From NCBI RefSeq assembly GCF_013371495.1, contig NZ_JABWTA010000001.1, positions 2,330,693-2,394,692 on the forward strand: a stretch of 64,000 nucleotides of DNA, written 5' to 3'. The translations under genes were made by a program, and so were the position numbers. The notes under the pieces were generated by a model. That model searched no databases and was not told where the DNA came from. It saw only the letters and a list, made by a program, of their open reading frames with translations. Origin of the DNA: Altererythrobacter lutimaris (GTDB lineage Bacteria; Pseudomonadota; Alphaproteobacteria; Sphingomonadales; Sphingomonadaceae). This document shows, in pieces, positions 1 through 8,886 of this stretch. Numbering within the stretch: the first letter of the stretch is position 1; each line of letters starts with the position of its first letter.

Positions 1-14
1 GCCATTGCGGGCCT

Positions 15-944
15 ATGAGCGTGAGCGCAGGCGGCGATAGCCCCAATATGTTGAGTTGGCGGGTGATCATCCCCTTCGTGCTCGCCGGCACGATCTGGGG
101 ATCGACCTGGTTCGTCATTACAGGCCAGATTGATGGCGTACCGCCTGCATGGTCGGTCTTTTATCGCTTCGCGCTCGCAACACCTGCATTGTTTCTTGTG
201 GCCTTCTTGATGAAGCGGCGACTGCAGCTGACGCGCCCTGAGCACACTCTTGCAATGCTGGTTGGCCTTTTCCAGTTCAGCGGCAACTTCCTGTTCGTCT
301 ATACGGCAGAGCTTTATGTCACATCGGGAATCGTAGCGATGATGTTCGGCCTGCTCATGGTCCCGAACGCAGCGCTCGCCCGACTGTTTTTACGCGAACG
401 GGTTACACCTCAGTTCCTGATCGGCAGCACAATCGCGATTGTTGGGGTGTCGTTCCTCCTGCTGCATGAGTGGCGCGCCAATCCTGATGCAGGCGTCATT
501 GGAGGCAATGTCGGGCTTGGCATTGTGCTAGCCATGCTCGGCATTCTCGCTGCTTCTATTGCCAATGTCATACAAGCCAATCCGACCGGGCGCGCTGTGC
601 CGATGGTCAGCCTGCTTGCTTGGGCGATGCTTTACGGGACGATCTTCGATCTGGGGTTTGCAATTCTGACAGCGGGCCCTCCGCCGCTTCCGACAAGCAC
701 CAGCTATTGGCTGGGTATCATCTATCTCGCTGTGATCGGATCGGTTGTAACCTTCCCTCTGCATTACAATCTCATTCGCGAGATCGGAGCTGGGCGGACG
801 GCGTACAATTCCATCCTGACGATTTCGGTCGCTATGGCGATTTCGACGCTGTTTGAAGACTATCGCTGGACGTGGCTAACCGCGAGCGGGATGGGGCTGG
901 CGGTGGTGGGCATGCTACTCGCTCTCCGCGCCAAGCAGCGGTAA
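15..944 (+). CDS. DMT superfamily transporter with two EamA domains
   Basis: The 309-residue protein is almost entirely hydrophobic, with about ten predicted membrane segments arranged as two similar halves, which is the EamA (drug/metabolite transporter) layout. Near the N-terminus it has the AGTIWGSTWFVI type of first helix common in this family, and the second half starts near residue 165. Such proteins export or import small metabolites across the inner membrane; the substrate cannot be read from sequence. The ATG at 15 gives a full-length family member. It converges on the SDR gene downstream with only about 20 bases between the stops. Family assignment is firm, substrate unknown. Confidence 0.85.
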   Translation: MSVSAGGDSPNMLSWRVIIPFVLAGTIWGSTWFVITGQIDGVPPAWSVFYRFALATPALFLVAFLMKRRLQLTRPEHTLAMLVGLFQFSGNFLFVYTAELYVTSGIVAMMFGLLMVPNAALARLFLRERVTPQFLIGSTIAIVGVSFLLLHEWRANPDAGVIGGNVGLGIVLAMLGILAASIANVIQANPTGRAVPMVSLLAWAMLYGTIFDLGFAILTAGPPPLPTSTSYWLGIIYLAVIGSVVTFPLHYNLIREIGAGRTAYNSILTISVAMAISTLFEDYRWTWLTASGMGLAVVGMLLALRAKQR

Positions 945-965
945 AATCTGCAGCTTCACCACCCG

Positions 966-1769
966 CTAGTGGCCCTCAAACAAGGACTGCAGCCCCTCTT
1001 TGTAAGTGGGGAAGGCTGGCTCCCAGCCGAGTACGCGCTTCGCCTTACTGTTCGCAACGCGGCGGTTCTCGGCATAGAAACCGCGCGCCATCTCCGACAG
1101 ATTGGCCTCCTCTAAAGTCTCTAAGGGCGGCGGCTCAAACCCAAGCAATCGGCAAGCTTCCTCGGTCAAAGCATTTCCGCTCGCCGGCAAATCATCGCCA
1201 AGATTGTAAGCGCCCGGTGGCGCATCGCTTTCAATCGCGGCAATAACGCCCGAAACTATGTCATCGACATGCACCCGGCTGAAGACCTGGCCGGGCAGAT
1301 CGATCCGTCGCGCTTTGCCTTCGCGCACTCGGTCAAGAGCGCTGCGGCCCGGACCGTAAATGCCCGGCAAGCGAAACACACGTGCTCCGAGCTTTATCCA
1401 AAGCGCGTCTGCTTCAGCACGCGCATTGCGACGGCCCGCTCCGGTCTCGGCAACTGTCGGTGTCGCCTCATCGACCCAGGCCCCTTGCTGGTCGCCATAA
1501 ACACCGGTTGAAGACAGATAGCCGTACCATGCGGCTCCGAAATCGCGCCCATAGGTATCGAGCACTGGGTCAAGCCCGCTTTTGCGGTCAGGCGGTACGC
1601 TTGAAAGCACATGGCTCGCAGTATGCAGGGCCCCGCGAACTGCTTCAGCATCAGCAAAATCGAGATCGCCAGCGCTCCCAGTTGCTGTCACGTCCCAACC
1701 ACGCTTTTTCATAGCCGTAGCGATGCGACCCGCCGTATATCCAAGCCCGAAGATCAATAAATGCGACAT
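966..1769 (-). CDS. SDR-family NAD(P)-dependent epimerase/oxidoreductase
   Basis: This 267-residue protein has an N-terminal Rossmann fold with a glycine-rich nucleotide loop (GLGYTAGRIA, residues 6-15), a YGYLSSTGVYGD segment holding the active-site tyrosine region of extended SDRs, and a PGIYGPGR segment typical of NAD-dependent epimerases. It resembles the YeeZ-like group of atypical short-chain dehydrogenases, whose substrate is usually unknown. I chose the internal ATG at 1769 (MSHLLIFG) because the nucleotide-binding strand then begins at once; an ATG at 1781 would add four residues. It is divergent from pepN. Confidence 0.8.
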   Translation of the reverse strand: MSHLLIFGLGYTAGRIATAMKKRGWDVTATGSAGDLDFADAEAVRGALHTASHVLSSVPPDRKSGLDPVLDTYGRDFGAAWYGYLSSTGVYGDQQGAWVDEATPTVAETGAGRRNARAEADALWIKLGARVFRLPGIYGPGRSALDRVREGKARRIDLPGQVFSRVHVDDIVSGVIAAIESDAPPGAYNLGDDLPASGNALTEEACRLLGFEPPPLETLEEANLSEMARGFYAENRRVANSKAKRVLGWEPAFPTYKEGLQSLFEGH

Positions 1770-1821
1770 TGTTCTTCTCATGCGGTTGGACTGCGGCGCA
1801 AATCAACCTAAATCAGCGCGT

Positions 1822-4485
1822 ATGGATATCGCAACAACGCCCGCCACGCCTGAAGGCAACCCTGAACTCGCTGATGCCGCTCGCTCACCCGCAGAGCCTC
1901 CTGTGATCCAGCGCGAGGATTACAAGCCGTTCCCGTGGCTGATACCGGAAATCCAACTCGACTTTGATCTTGCAACCGACTCGACCCGGGTCGTTTCGAA
2001 ACTCACAGTAATGCGCAATTCGCGTGCCGATCCTGCAGAGACGATCCGTTTGAACGGAGATGGATTGGAGCTTGTATCGATCAAGCTCGATGGCCAGCCG
2101 ATCAACAATTGGTCGATGGACGGCGATGACTTGATCCTGCCTTTGTCCGCAGACGCGCATGAAATCGAGATTGCAACGCAGATCGATCCCTCGGCCAATA
2201 CCAAGCTCGAAGGGCTGTACGCGTCGAGCGGGATGCTTTGCACGCAATGCGAAGCCGAAGGCTTTCGCCGGATCACTTTCTTCCCGGATCGTCCTGATGT
2301 GCTCTCCATCTATTCGGTTCGGATGAGCGGTTCCAAGGACCAATTCCCCATCTTGTTGTGCAACGGAAATGAAGTCGCGAAGGGCGAAGGCGAAAACGGC
2401 ACGCATTGGGCAGAGTGGCATGATCCATGGCCAAAGCCGTCTTACCTCTTCGCTCTGGTTGCAGGTGATCTTGTTGCTAACAGCTCGACCTTCACGACGA
2501 TGAACGGACGAGATGTCACGCTCAATGTCTGGGTGCGCAAGGAAGATCTGTCGCGCACCGACCATGCGCTCAAATCACTCGAGCTCTCCATGAAATGGGA
2601 CGAGGAAGTGTTCGGCCGCGAATACGATCTTGACCTCTACAACATTGTTGCCGTCAGCGATTTCAACATGGGAGCGATGGAGAACAAGGGCCTCAATATC
2701 TTCAACACGAAATATGTTCTGGCCGATCCGGAGACCGCAACAGACGATGATTTTGATGCGATCGAAGGCGTGATCGCGCATGAGTATTTTCACAATTGGT
2801 CGGGCAACCGGATCACCTGTCGTGACTGGTTCCAGCTTTCATTGAAAGAGGGCTTTACAGTGCTGCGCGACCAGCTGTTCAGTCAGGATATGCGCGGTGA
2901 AGCGGTCAAACGCATCGAAGATGTGCGCATCCTCCGGCTGGCACAATTCCCCGAAGACGCAGGTCCCTTGGCGCACCCGATCCGGCCCGATTCCTATCGA
3001 GAAATCAGCAACTTCTATACTGCGACTGTCTACAATAAAGGCGCTGAAGTCATCCGCATGATGCGCACAATGTGTGGTGCAGAGGCTTTCCGCAGAGGCA
3101 CGGATCTCTATTTCGAACGCCATGATGGCGAAGCCGCGACGTGCGAGGATTTCATCAAATCCATCGAAGACGGGGCAGGGCTTGATCTGACGCAATTCCG
3201 CCTGTGGTACCGTCAGGCAGGCACTCCCAAAGTCACGGCATCGCTCTCGCATAATGGCGACACCGCGACCCTAAAACTGTCGCAGCAAGTGCCAGCTACA
3301 CCCGGCCAGACCGACAAAAAGCCGATGCCGATACCGCTCAAAATGGCGCTGTTAAATCCGGAGACGGGGCAGCATTCAGGCGAGACGTTCATCATTTTGA
3401 GCGAGACGGAGCAGAGTTTCTCCTTTGATGGTTTCGCTGCGAAACCTGTGCTTTCCATCAATCGCGGCTTCACCGCTCCTGTTGTGATTGAGCGCGATGC
3501 GAGCCGCGACGATCTCATGCTGCTCGCCCGGCATGACGATGATCCTTTCGCGCGCTATGAAGCCATGCAAGAGCTTAGCGTATCGCATCTGGTGGCGGCA
3601 GCTTCTGGCAGGCTCGGCGACGAAGAACGCGCCGCCGGTGAAGCCGGGATCACTCAGGCTTTCACAGCTATCCTGAATGACGGCGCGCTCGATGATGCGA
3701 TGCGCGGTGAACTGCTGCTGCTCCCAACCAGCACGTATCTGTTTGAGCAGATGGCCCATGCGCATGGCCGCGCAGATCCCGGCGCTATTCATGCAGAGCG
3801 CGAAGGGCTTAAGGCGTTGCTGGCGAGAAGCCTCGCAGACCAATTGCTCGTGCATTACCGGCGTTGTGCGAATGTCCCTTATGAAGCGGAGGGCGGGCGC
3901 GGCGCTCGCAAGATGAAGACGATCTGTTTGACGCTGCTGGCCGCTGGCGATCCGGCCAAGGCAGCAGAACTGGCAGCACAACAATACAAATCGGCCGGCA
4001 GTATGACGGACCGGCAGGGCGCACTCAGTGTTCTTGCTGGCCTTGAGACGCCGGAGCGCACGCATGCGCTGCTCGATTTCTACAACCGGTTCAAAGACAA
4101 TGCTCTGGTGATCGACAAGTGGTTCAGCATTCAAGCGCTTTCGCTTCATCCACACGTGACAGAGCACGTCAAAGCGCTGGCACAGCATCCGGACTTTACC
4201 TTAAAGAATCCGAACAGGGCTCGCTCGCTTTACATGGCGTTTGCGGGCAACCCGTCGGCGTTCCATTCACCCGATGGTCAAGGCTACAAGATTATCGCCG
4301 ACTTCATCCTCGCCTTGGACCCTATCAATCCGCAGACGGCGGCTCGGTTCGTGACGCCTTTGGGCAAATGGAAGCGGATCGAAGAAGGTCGCAGCGCAGC
4401 GATGAAAGCCGAGCTTCAGCGTATCGCCCAGGCTGAGCTTTCGCGCGACACGTTCGAGCAAGTCACGCGCAGCCTGGAGGGCTGA
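1822..4485 (+). CDS. pepN: Aminopeptidase N, M1 family zinc metallopeptidase
   Basis: Removes N-terminal amino acids from peptides in the cytoplasm as part of protein turnover. The zinc site HEYFH lies at residues 320-324, with the third ligand Glu at 343, matching HEXXH-X18-E. The exopeptidase motif GAMEN is at 284-288. The catalytic domain is followed by a long C-terminal helical domain as in proteobacterial PepN. The frame is open further upstream, but that stretch runs antisense through the neighbouring SDR gene and looks unlike PepN. The ATG at 1822 gives 887 residues, close to the usual 870-890. An ATG at 1780 is the next alternative. The gene ends 8 bases before the next one, so they may be cotranscribed. 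Confidence 0.95.
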   Translation: MDIATTPATPEGNPELADAARSPAEPPVIQREDYKPFPWLIPEIQLDFDLATDSTRVVSKLTVMRNSRADPAETIRLNGDGLELVSIKLDGQPINNWSMDGDDLILPLSADAHEIEIATQIDPSANTKLEGLYASSGMLCTQCEAEGFRRITFFPDRPDVLSIYSVRMSGSKDQFPILLCNGNEVAKGEGENGTHWAEWHDPWPKPSYLFALVAGDLVANSSTFTTMNGRDVTLNVWVRKEDLSRTDHALKSLELSMKWDEEVFGREYDLDLYNIVAVSDFNMGAMENKGLNIFNTKYVLADPETATDDDFDAIEGVIAHEYFHNWSGNRITCRDWFQLSLKEGFTVLRDQLFSQDMRGEAVKRIEDVRILRLAQFPEDAGPLAHPIRPDSYREISNFYTATVYNKGAEVIRMMRTMCGAEAFRRGTDLYFERHDGEAATCEDFIKSIEDGAGLDLTQFRLWYRQAGTPKVTASLSHNGDTATLKLSQQVPATPGQTDKKPMPIPLKMALLNPETGQHSGETFIILSETEQSFSFDGFAAKPVLSINRGFTAPVVIERDASRDDLMLLARHDDDPFARYEAMQELSVSHLVAAASGRLGDEERAAGEAGITQAFTAILNDGALDDAMRGELLLLPTSTYLFEQMAHAHGRADPGAIHAEREGLKALLARSLADQLLVHYRRCANVPYEAEGGRGARKMKTICLTLLAAGDPAKAAELAAQQYKSAGSMTDRQGALSVLAGLETPERTHALLDFYNRFKDNALVIDKWFSIQALSLHPHVTEHVKALAQHPDFTLKNPNRARSLYMAFAGNPSAFHSPDGQGYKIIADFILALDPINPQTAARFVTPLGKWKRIEEGRSAAMKAELQRIAQAELSRDTFEQVTRSLEG

Positions 4486-4493
4486 TTGGAGCC

Positions 4494-5180
4494 ATGACGC
4501 AGCGGCCTGAGCCATTTCAGTCTGACGTGATCAAGACGCCGCATGGCTTTCTCACCGGGCCGCAAAGCGAGCGCAAGCAACAGGACTTGGTTGGTGGGGA
4601 TATGCCCACCGTTTGGCTCAAGCAGGTCCATTCGTCCGATGTGCTGCATGTCACGCGGCCTTTCCCTGATGGCGAGCGGCCAGAAGTCGATGCGATGGTG
4701 ACGACCACTCAAGACCTGAAGCTCGCAATTGTTACCGCTGATTGCGCGCCTGTGCTGATGGAAGACAAGACCGCCGGCGTCATCGGAGCGGCGCATGCGG
4801 GCTGGCGCGGCGCACATGGTGGTGTGCTGGAGAAGACTGTCCACGCCATGATCGCGCTTGGCGCGACTCCAAGCAACATCGCCGCGGCCATCGGCCCGTG
4901 CATTGCCCAAAAAAGCTATGAAGTGGACGAGGGCTTTCGCGCTCAGTTCAGACTTGAGGACGCACAATTCTTCGCAAACGGCAAGCCCGGCCACTTCCAG
5001 TTCGATCTAGAGGGGTATTGCGCCATGCGGTTGGCCAATGCGGGTGTCACACGCATCGATTGCCTGGGTGTCGATACCTATGCGAGGGCGGAAGACTTCT
5101 TTTCCTATCGCAGAGCAACGCATCAAAGCGCGCCGACAGACGGCCGACAAGTGAGTGTGATCGCACTCTCAGGCGGTTGA
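4494..5180 (+). CDS. pgeF: Peptidoglycan editing factor PgeF (YfiH / multicopper polyphenol oxidase family)
   Basis: The 228-residue protein has the hallmarks of the YfiH/DUF152 family: WLKQVHSSDV near residue 42, VTADCAPVLM near 82, AHAGWRGAHGG near 101 and IGPCI near 138. These supply the His and Cys residues of the metal site. Family members were first called polyphenol oxidases. PgeF is now known to keep L-Ser from replacing L-Ala in peptidoglycan stem peptides. The ATG at 4494 lies just after pepN, suggesting an operon. Family assignment is firm; the exact role is taken from homologs. Confidence 0.9.
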   Translation: MTQRPEPFQSDVIKTPHGFLTGPQSERKQQDLVGGDMPTVWLKQVHSSDVLHVTRPFPDGERPEVDAMVTTTQDLKLAIVTADCAPVLMEDKTAGVIGAAHAGWRGAHGGVLEKTVHAMIALGATPSNIAAAIGPCIAQKSYEVDEGFRAQFRLEDAQFFANGKPGHFQFDLEGYCAMRLANAGVTRIDCLGVDTYARAEDFFSYRRATHQSAPTDGRQVSVIALSGG

Positions 5181-5399
5181 AGCCAGCGCTTGCAACAAAG
5201 CGAACGGTGCTTGACCAAAACACGGTTGGCATGTTCCGACTTTGCGTCTATCAGCGCGCGCAAACCGGGGGTGCTGCATCCACAGCAGTATACACTCGCG
5301 TATCGTGAATAATGCGGGCGCTGGATCGAATCCCTCATCCGCAAGTTACCATTGTGATGTCCGGACAAATCTGGATGATTGTTGAGCAAGGTTTGAAGA

Positions 5400-5975
5400 A
5401 TGGCTGATAGTTTGAGCACAGCAAATGGCGCACCGGCATCGCCGGAAGGCGACGACGGCGTACGTCGCCGCGACTTCATCCACGTGGCAGCGGTCAGCAC
5501 GGCTGGCGTTGGCGCGGTGGCTGTTGTGTATCCCTTGGTCTCGCAAATGGCGCCATCGGCTGATGTGCTTGCTGCCAGCAGCACCGAGATCGACGTTTCA
5601 GCGATTGAGCCGGGCCAGGCGATCAAAGGCGAGTTTCGCAAGCAGCCGCTGTTTGTGCGCCGCTTGACGCAAGCTGAGATCGATGAAGCAAATGCGGTGG
5701 ATGTCTCTTCGCTGCGTGATGCGGAATCGCTCGCTGACCGGACCAAGCCAGGCCGTGAAGACATGCTCGTCACTATGGGTCTGTGCACGCATTTGGGCTG
5801 CGTTCCGCTGGGCGCTGCTGAGGGGGAAAACAAAGGCGAATACAATGGCTATTTCTGTCCGTGCCATGGTTCGCACTACGATACGGCGGGCCGTATCCGT
5901 AAAGGTCCGGCTCCGACCAACCTTGCCGTCCCTGAGTATGAATTTACTTCCGACACTGTGATCCGCGTCGGATAA
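5400..5975 (+). CDS. petA: Ubiquinol-cytochrome c reductase, Rieske iron-sulfur subunit
   Basis: First gene of the bc1 complex operon; the protein carries electrons from ubiquinol to cytochrome c1. The two [2Fe-2S] ligand boxes are visible as CTHLGC (129-134) and CPCHGS (153-158). A twin-arginine-like segment RRRDF (22-26) precedes one hydrophobic helix (about 28-50), as in bacterial Rieske proteins that are exported by Tat and stay membrane-anchored. Length (191 residues) is normal. About 220 non-coding bases upstream must hold the operon promoter. petB follows after 17 bases. Confidence 0.97.
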   Translation: MADSLSTANGAPASPEGDDGVRRRDFIHVAAVSTAGVGAVAVVYPLVSQMAPSADVLAASSTEIDVSAIEPGQAIKGEFRKQPLFVRRLTQAEIDEANAVDVSSLRDAESLADRTKPGREDMLVTMGLCTHLGCVPLGAAEGENKGEYNGYFCPCHGSHYDTAGRIRKGPAPTNLAVPEYEFTSDTVIRVG

Positions 5976-5992
5976 GAATTGAGAGATTTGCG

Positions 5993-7306
5993 ATGAGTTT
6001 TGCCTGGGCACGCCAGTACGAACCACAAAATGGTTTCACGCAATGGCTGGACGAGCGTCTTCCGCTCCCACGTCTTGTCTACAACGCTGTAGGCGCCGGT
6101 TATCCGGTCCCGCGTAATCTGAACTACATGTGGAACTTCGGCGTTCTCGCCGGCTTCTTCCTCGTGTTTCAGATTATCACCGGCGTGGTGCTCGCGATGC
6201 ACTATGCGGCCAACCAATTGGTTGCGTTTGAATCGGTCGAGCACATCATGCGCAACGTCAATTTCGGTTGGCTGATGCGCTACGCTCATGCGAACGGCGC
6301 GAGCTTCTTCTTCATCGTCATTTACATGCACATCTTCCGCGGCTTCTTCTACTCATCGTACAAGGCCCCGCGTGAGATGATCTGGCTGCTCGGCGTTGTT
6401 ATCTTTCTTCTGATGATGGCGACCGCGTTCATGGGCTATGTGCTGCCTTGGGGTCAGATGAGCTATTGGGGCGCGCAGGTTATTACTGGCCTGTTCGGCG
6501 CTATCCCGCTCGTTGGTGAGCAACTGCAGATATGGATTCTGGGCGGTTATGCTCCGGACAACGCAGCCCTCAACCGCTTTTTCAGCCTGCACTTCCTGCT
6601 GCCGTTCGTAATCGCTGGTGTTGTTATCCTGCACATTTGGGCGCTGCACATTCCCGGCTCTTCGAATCCGACCGGTATCGAAGTGAAGAGTGAGAGCGAC
6701 ACGGTTCCGTTCCACCCGTATTACACGTCGAAGGACGGTTTCGGGCTGGGTGTCATCCTGATTCTGTTCTCGATCGTCGTGTTCTACTTCCCGACGACGC
6801 TGGGTCACGCGGAAAACTATATCGAAGCGAACCCGCTTTCGACGCCTGCGCTGATTGTTCCGGAATGGTATTTCTACCCGTTCTACGCGATCCTGCGTGC
6901 ATTCACTTTTGACCTCACCATCCCCTTCACCAGCATTGTGCTGATCCCGGCCAAACTGCTCGGTGTCGTGGCGATGTTCGGTTCGATCCTGATCTGGTTC
7001 TTCCTGCCATGGCTCGACAAGGGTCCGGTTCGTTCAGGCCATTATCGCCCGACCTTCCGCAAGTTCTTCTGGTTCGGCCTGATCCCGTGCATGGCGGTGC
7101 TTTTCTACTGCGGCGGCGCGCCGGCGGAAGAGCCGTTCATCATGTTGAGCCAGGTCGCAACGGCCTATTACTTCCTGCACTTCCTCGTGATCCTTCCGAT
7201 CCTCAGCTCGATCGAGAAGACAGAGCCGCTGCCCTATTCGATTACGGAAGCTGTTCTGGGCGACAAACAAACCGCTGCACCTGTTGCAGCGCAGCCGGCC
7301 GAATAA
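5993..7306 (+). CDS. petB: Ubiquinol-cytochrome c reductase, cytochrome b subunit
   Basis: The 437-residue integral membrane protein holds the two b hemes and the quinone sites of complex III. It has eight or nine hydrophobic helices. Visible signatures include [13 protein letters not shown] near residue 142 and PEWYF near 290, the latter being the conserved PEWY motif of the Qo site. Its length suits a full-length proteobacterial cytochrome b that is not split like the chloroplast b6 form. It sits between petA and petC, with short spacers of 17 and 33 bases. Confidence 0.97.
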   Translation: MSFAWARQYEPQNGFTQWLDERLPLPRLVYNAVGAGYPVPRNLNYMWNFGVLAGFFLVFQIITGVVLAMHYAANQLVAFESVEHIMRNVNFGWLMRYAHANGASFFFIVIYMHIFRGFFYSSYKAPREMIWLLGVVIFLLMMATAFMGYVLPWGQMSYWGAQVITGLFGAIPLVGEQLQIWILGGYAPDNAALNRFFSLHFLLPFVIAGVVILHIWALHIPGSSNPTGIEVKSESDTVPFHPYYTSKDGFGLGVILILFSIVVFYFPTTLGHAENYIEANPLSTPALIVPEWYFYPFYAILRAFTFDLTIPFTSIVLIPAKLLGVVAMFGSILIWFFLPWLDKGPVRSGHYRPTFRKFFWFGLIPCMAVLFYCGGAPAEEPFIMLSQVATAYYFLHFLVILPILSSIEKTEPLPYSITEAVLGDKQTAAPVAAQPAE

Positions 7307-7339
7307 GCCGCGACGACTGGATAGAAAGAGAAACCTATC

Positions 7340-8167
7340 ATGATCCGTTTAGGCGCAATCGCAATCGGCCTGTTCTTTGCTGCAGTGGCTCTCTGGTCAT
7401 TCGGTAAAGGCGCATACATGGCGGCTACCGAGCCCGCTGAGAAACCCGCTTACTACGCTTTCAAGAAGAAGGCTGAAGGCCCGGCGGAAGCGTTCAGCTT
7501 TGAAGGTCCGTTCGGCACGTGGGACAACCAGCAGCTTCAGCGTGGCTATCAGGTCTACAAGGAAGTGTGCGCAGCTTGCCACTCGATCCAGTATGTTGCG
7601 TTCCGCAATCTGGCAGAGCTTGGTTACAATGAAGCTGAGATCAAGCAGGAAGCATCGACCTTCAGCATTCCAGTCTATGACGAATCGCTGGCTGAAGTGG
7701 AAAGTCGTCCTGGTCTTGCTACAGATAGCTTCCCAGCCGTTCCTTACTTCGGCGCAGGCGAACCGCCTGATCTTTCGCTGATCACGAAGGCCCGCAACAA
7801 CGGCGTAGACTATCTCTATTCGCTGCTGACTGGTTATGGCGAGCCAGACCCAGAGCTTCTAGCAGCAAACCCTGATTTCGAAGTGCCTGCTGGCCTCTAC
7901 TTCAACCCGTATTTTGCCAATGTGAATCTTTCGATGGCGCCGCCGCTCGTTACGGATGGCCAGGTCACCTACAATGATGGGACAGAAGCAACTGTCAGCC
8001 AGATGGCGAAGGATGTGACAGCATTCCTGACCTGGACGGCAGAGCCGCGCCTGATCAAGCGCAAGCAGACAGGCTGGCCTGTGATCGGCTTCCTGCTGTT
8101 CGCGACGATCCTCGCCTTCCTGTCCTACAAGCAGATCTGGTCGAGCGTGAAACCACGCAAGGACTAA
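7340..8167 (+). CDS. petC: Ubiquinol-cytochrome c reductase, cytochrome c1 subunit
   Basis: Third subunit of complex III, passing electrons to soluble cytochrome c. The covalent heme site CAACH is at residues 77-81, and the sixth-ligand Met region (NLSMAPPL) lies near 195. A hydrophobic N-terminal segment (about 4-22) acts as an export signal, and a C-terminal membrane helix near 248-265 anchors the protein, as in other cytochromes c1. Length (275 residues) is normal. A terminator follows 24 bases after the stop, closing the petABC operon. Confidence 0.96.
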   Translation: MIRLGAIAIGLFFAAVALWSFGKGAYMAATEPAEKPAYYAFKKKAEGPAEAFSFEGPFGTWDNQQLQRGYQVYKEVCAACHSIQYVAFRNLAELGYNEAEIKQEASTFSIPVYDESLAEVESRPGLATDSFPAVPYFGAGEPPDLSLITKARNNGVDYLYSLLTGYGEPDPELLAANPDFEVPAGLYFNPYFANVNLSMAPPLVTDGQVTYNDGTEATVSQMAKDVTAFLTWTAEPRLIKRKQTGWPVIGFLLFATILAFLSYKQIWSSVKPRKD

Positions 8168-8191
8168 GCGATCTCGCTTAACTCTGATATC

Positions 8192-8234
8192 AAACGCCCT
8201 GCTTTCCAAACCGGATGGCGGGGCGTTTTGCTTT
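8192..8234 (+). terminator. Intrinsic terminator after petABC
   Basis: AAACGCCC at 8192-8199 pairs with GGGCGTTT at 8221-8228, with a further GC pair possible inside the stem. The right arm runs into a T-rich stretch (TTTTGCTTT). It sits between petC and apt in a 81-base gap, so it probably ends the bc1 operon and apt has its own promoter or depends on readthrough. Confidence 0.75.
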
Positions 8235-8248
8235 AAGGGCCGGCATTC

Positions 8249-8785
8249 ATGACACCTGAAGAACTGAAGTCGCTTATCCGCACGGTCCCGGACTTTCCGG
8301 AGCCGGGTATACAATTTCGCGACATCACGACACTGATTGGTCACGGCGTGGGGCTCAAGGCTAGCATTGCCCATTTGGCAAAACGCGTCGATGCGAGCGG
8401 CGCTCAGGCGATTGCCGGAATGGAAGCGCGCGGCTTCATCTTTGGTGCGGCTGTGGCGGTGGAACTGGGTCTCGGTTTCATCCCGGTGCGCAAGCCCGGC
8501 AAGCTTCCCATTGAAACCATCGGGATCGACTATGCACTTGAATACGGGACTGACCGGCTGGAGATCGATCCGAGCGCTATTTATGCCGATCAGTATGTGG
8601 TCATTGTCGACGATCTGATCGCAACAGGCGGCACTGCACTCGCGGCGGCACAATTGCTTCGTCAAGCTGGCGCGCGGGTTTCGCATGCGCATTTCGTCAT
8701 CGATTTGCCGGAGCTTGGCGGCGCGGAGAAGCTGCGCGCAGCGGACATCATGGTTGATGCGTTGATGGACTTTGAAGGCGCCTAG
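8249..8785 (+). CDS. apt: Adenine phosphoribosyltransferase
   Basis: Salvages adenine by joining it to PRPP to give AMP in the cytoplasm. The PRPP-binding motif VVIVDDLIATGGTA is present near residues 111-124. The N-terminal PDFPEPGIQFRDIT stretch, typical of Apt, starts near residue 14. Length (178 residues) is normal. It follows the petABC terminator and is not functionally linked to its neighbours. A prs gene supplying PRPP lies at 34950 in this same window. Confidence 0.95.
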   Translation: MTPEELKSLIRTVPDFPEPGIQFRDITTLIGHGVGLKASIAHLAKRVDASGAQAIAGMEARGFIFGAAVAVELGLGFIPVRKPGKLPIETIGIDYALEYGTDRLEIDPSAIYADQYVVIVDDLIATGGTALAAAQLLRQAGARVSHAHFVIDLPELGGAEKLRAADIMVDALMDFEGA

Positions 8786-8886
8786 GGCTTGCGCTAGAGT
8801 GACTTTGTGACGGTTGGCTTCGGAAAGATTCCGCAAGCCGTGCGTTGTTGGGGGTACATGATGACGAAAAGCGCAAGCTAACTTTC

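Noticed and set aside
1582..1821. Upstream extension of the aminopeptidase N frame
   Set aside because: The first 80 codons run antisense through the SDR gene, include no PepN-like sequence, and an ATG at 1822 gives the normal family length.
5181..5399. A possible -35/-10 pair (TTGACC near 5211) for petABC
   Set aside because: The -10 match is poor and alphaproteobacterial promoters are too variable to call from one weak match.
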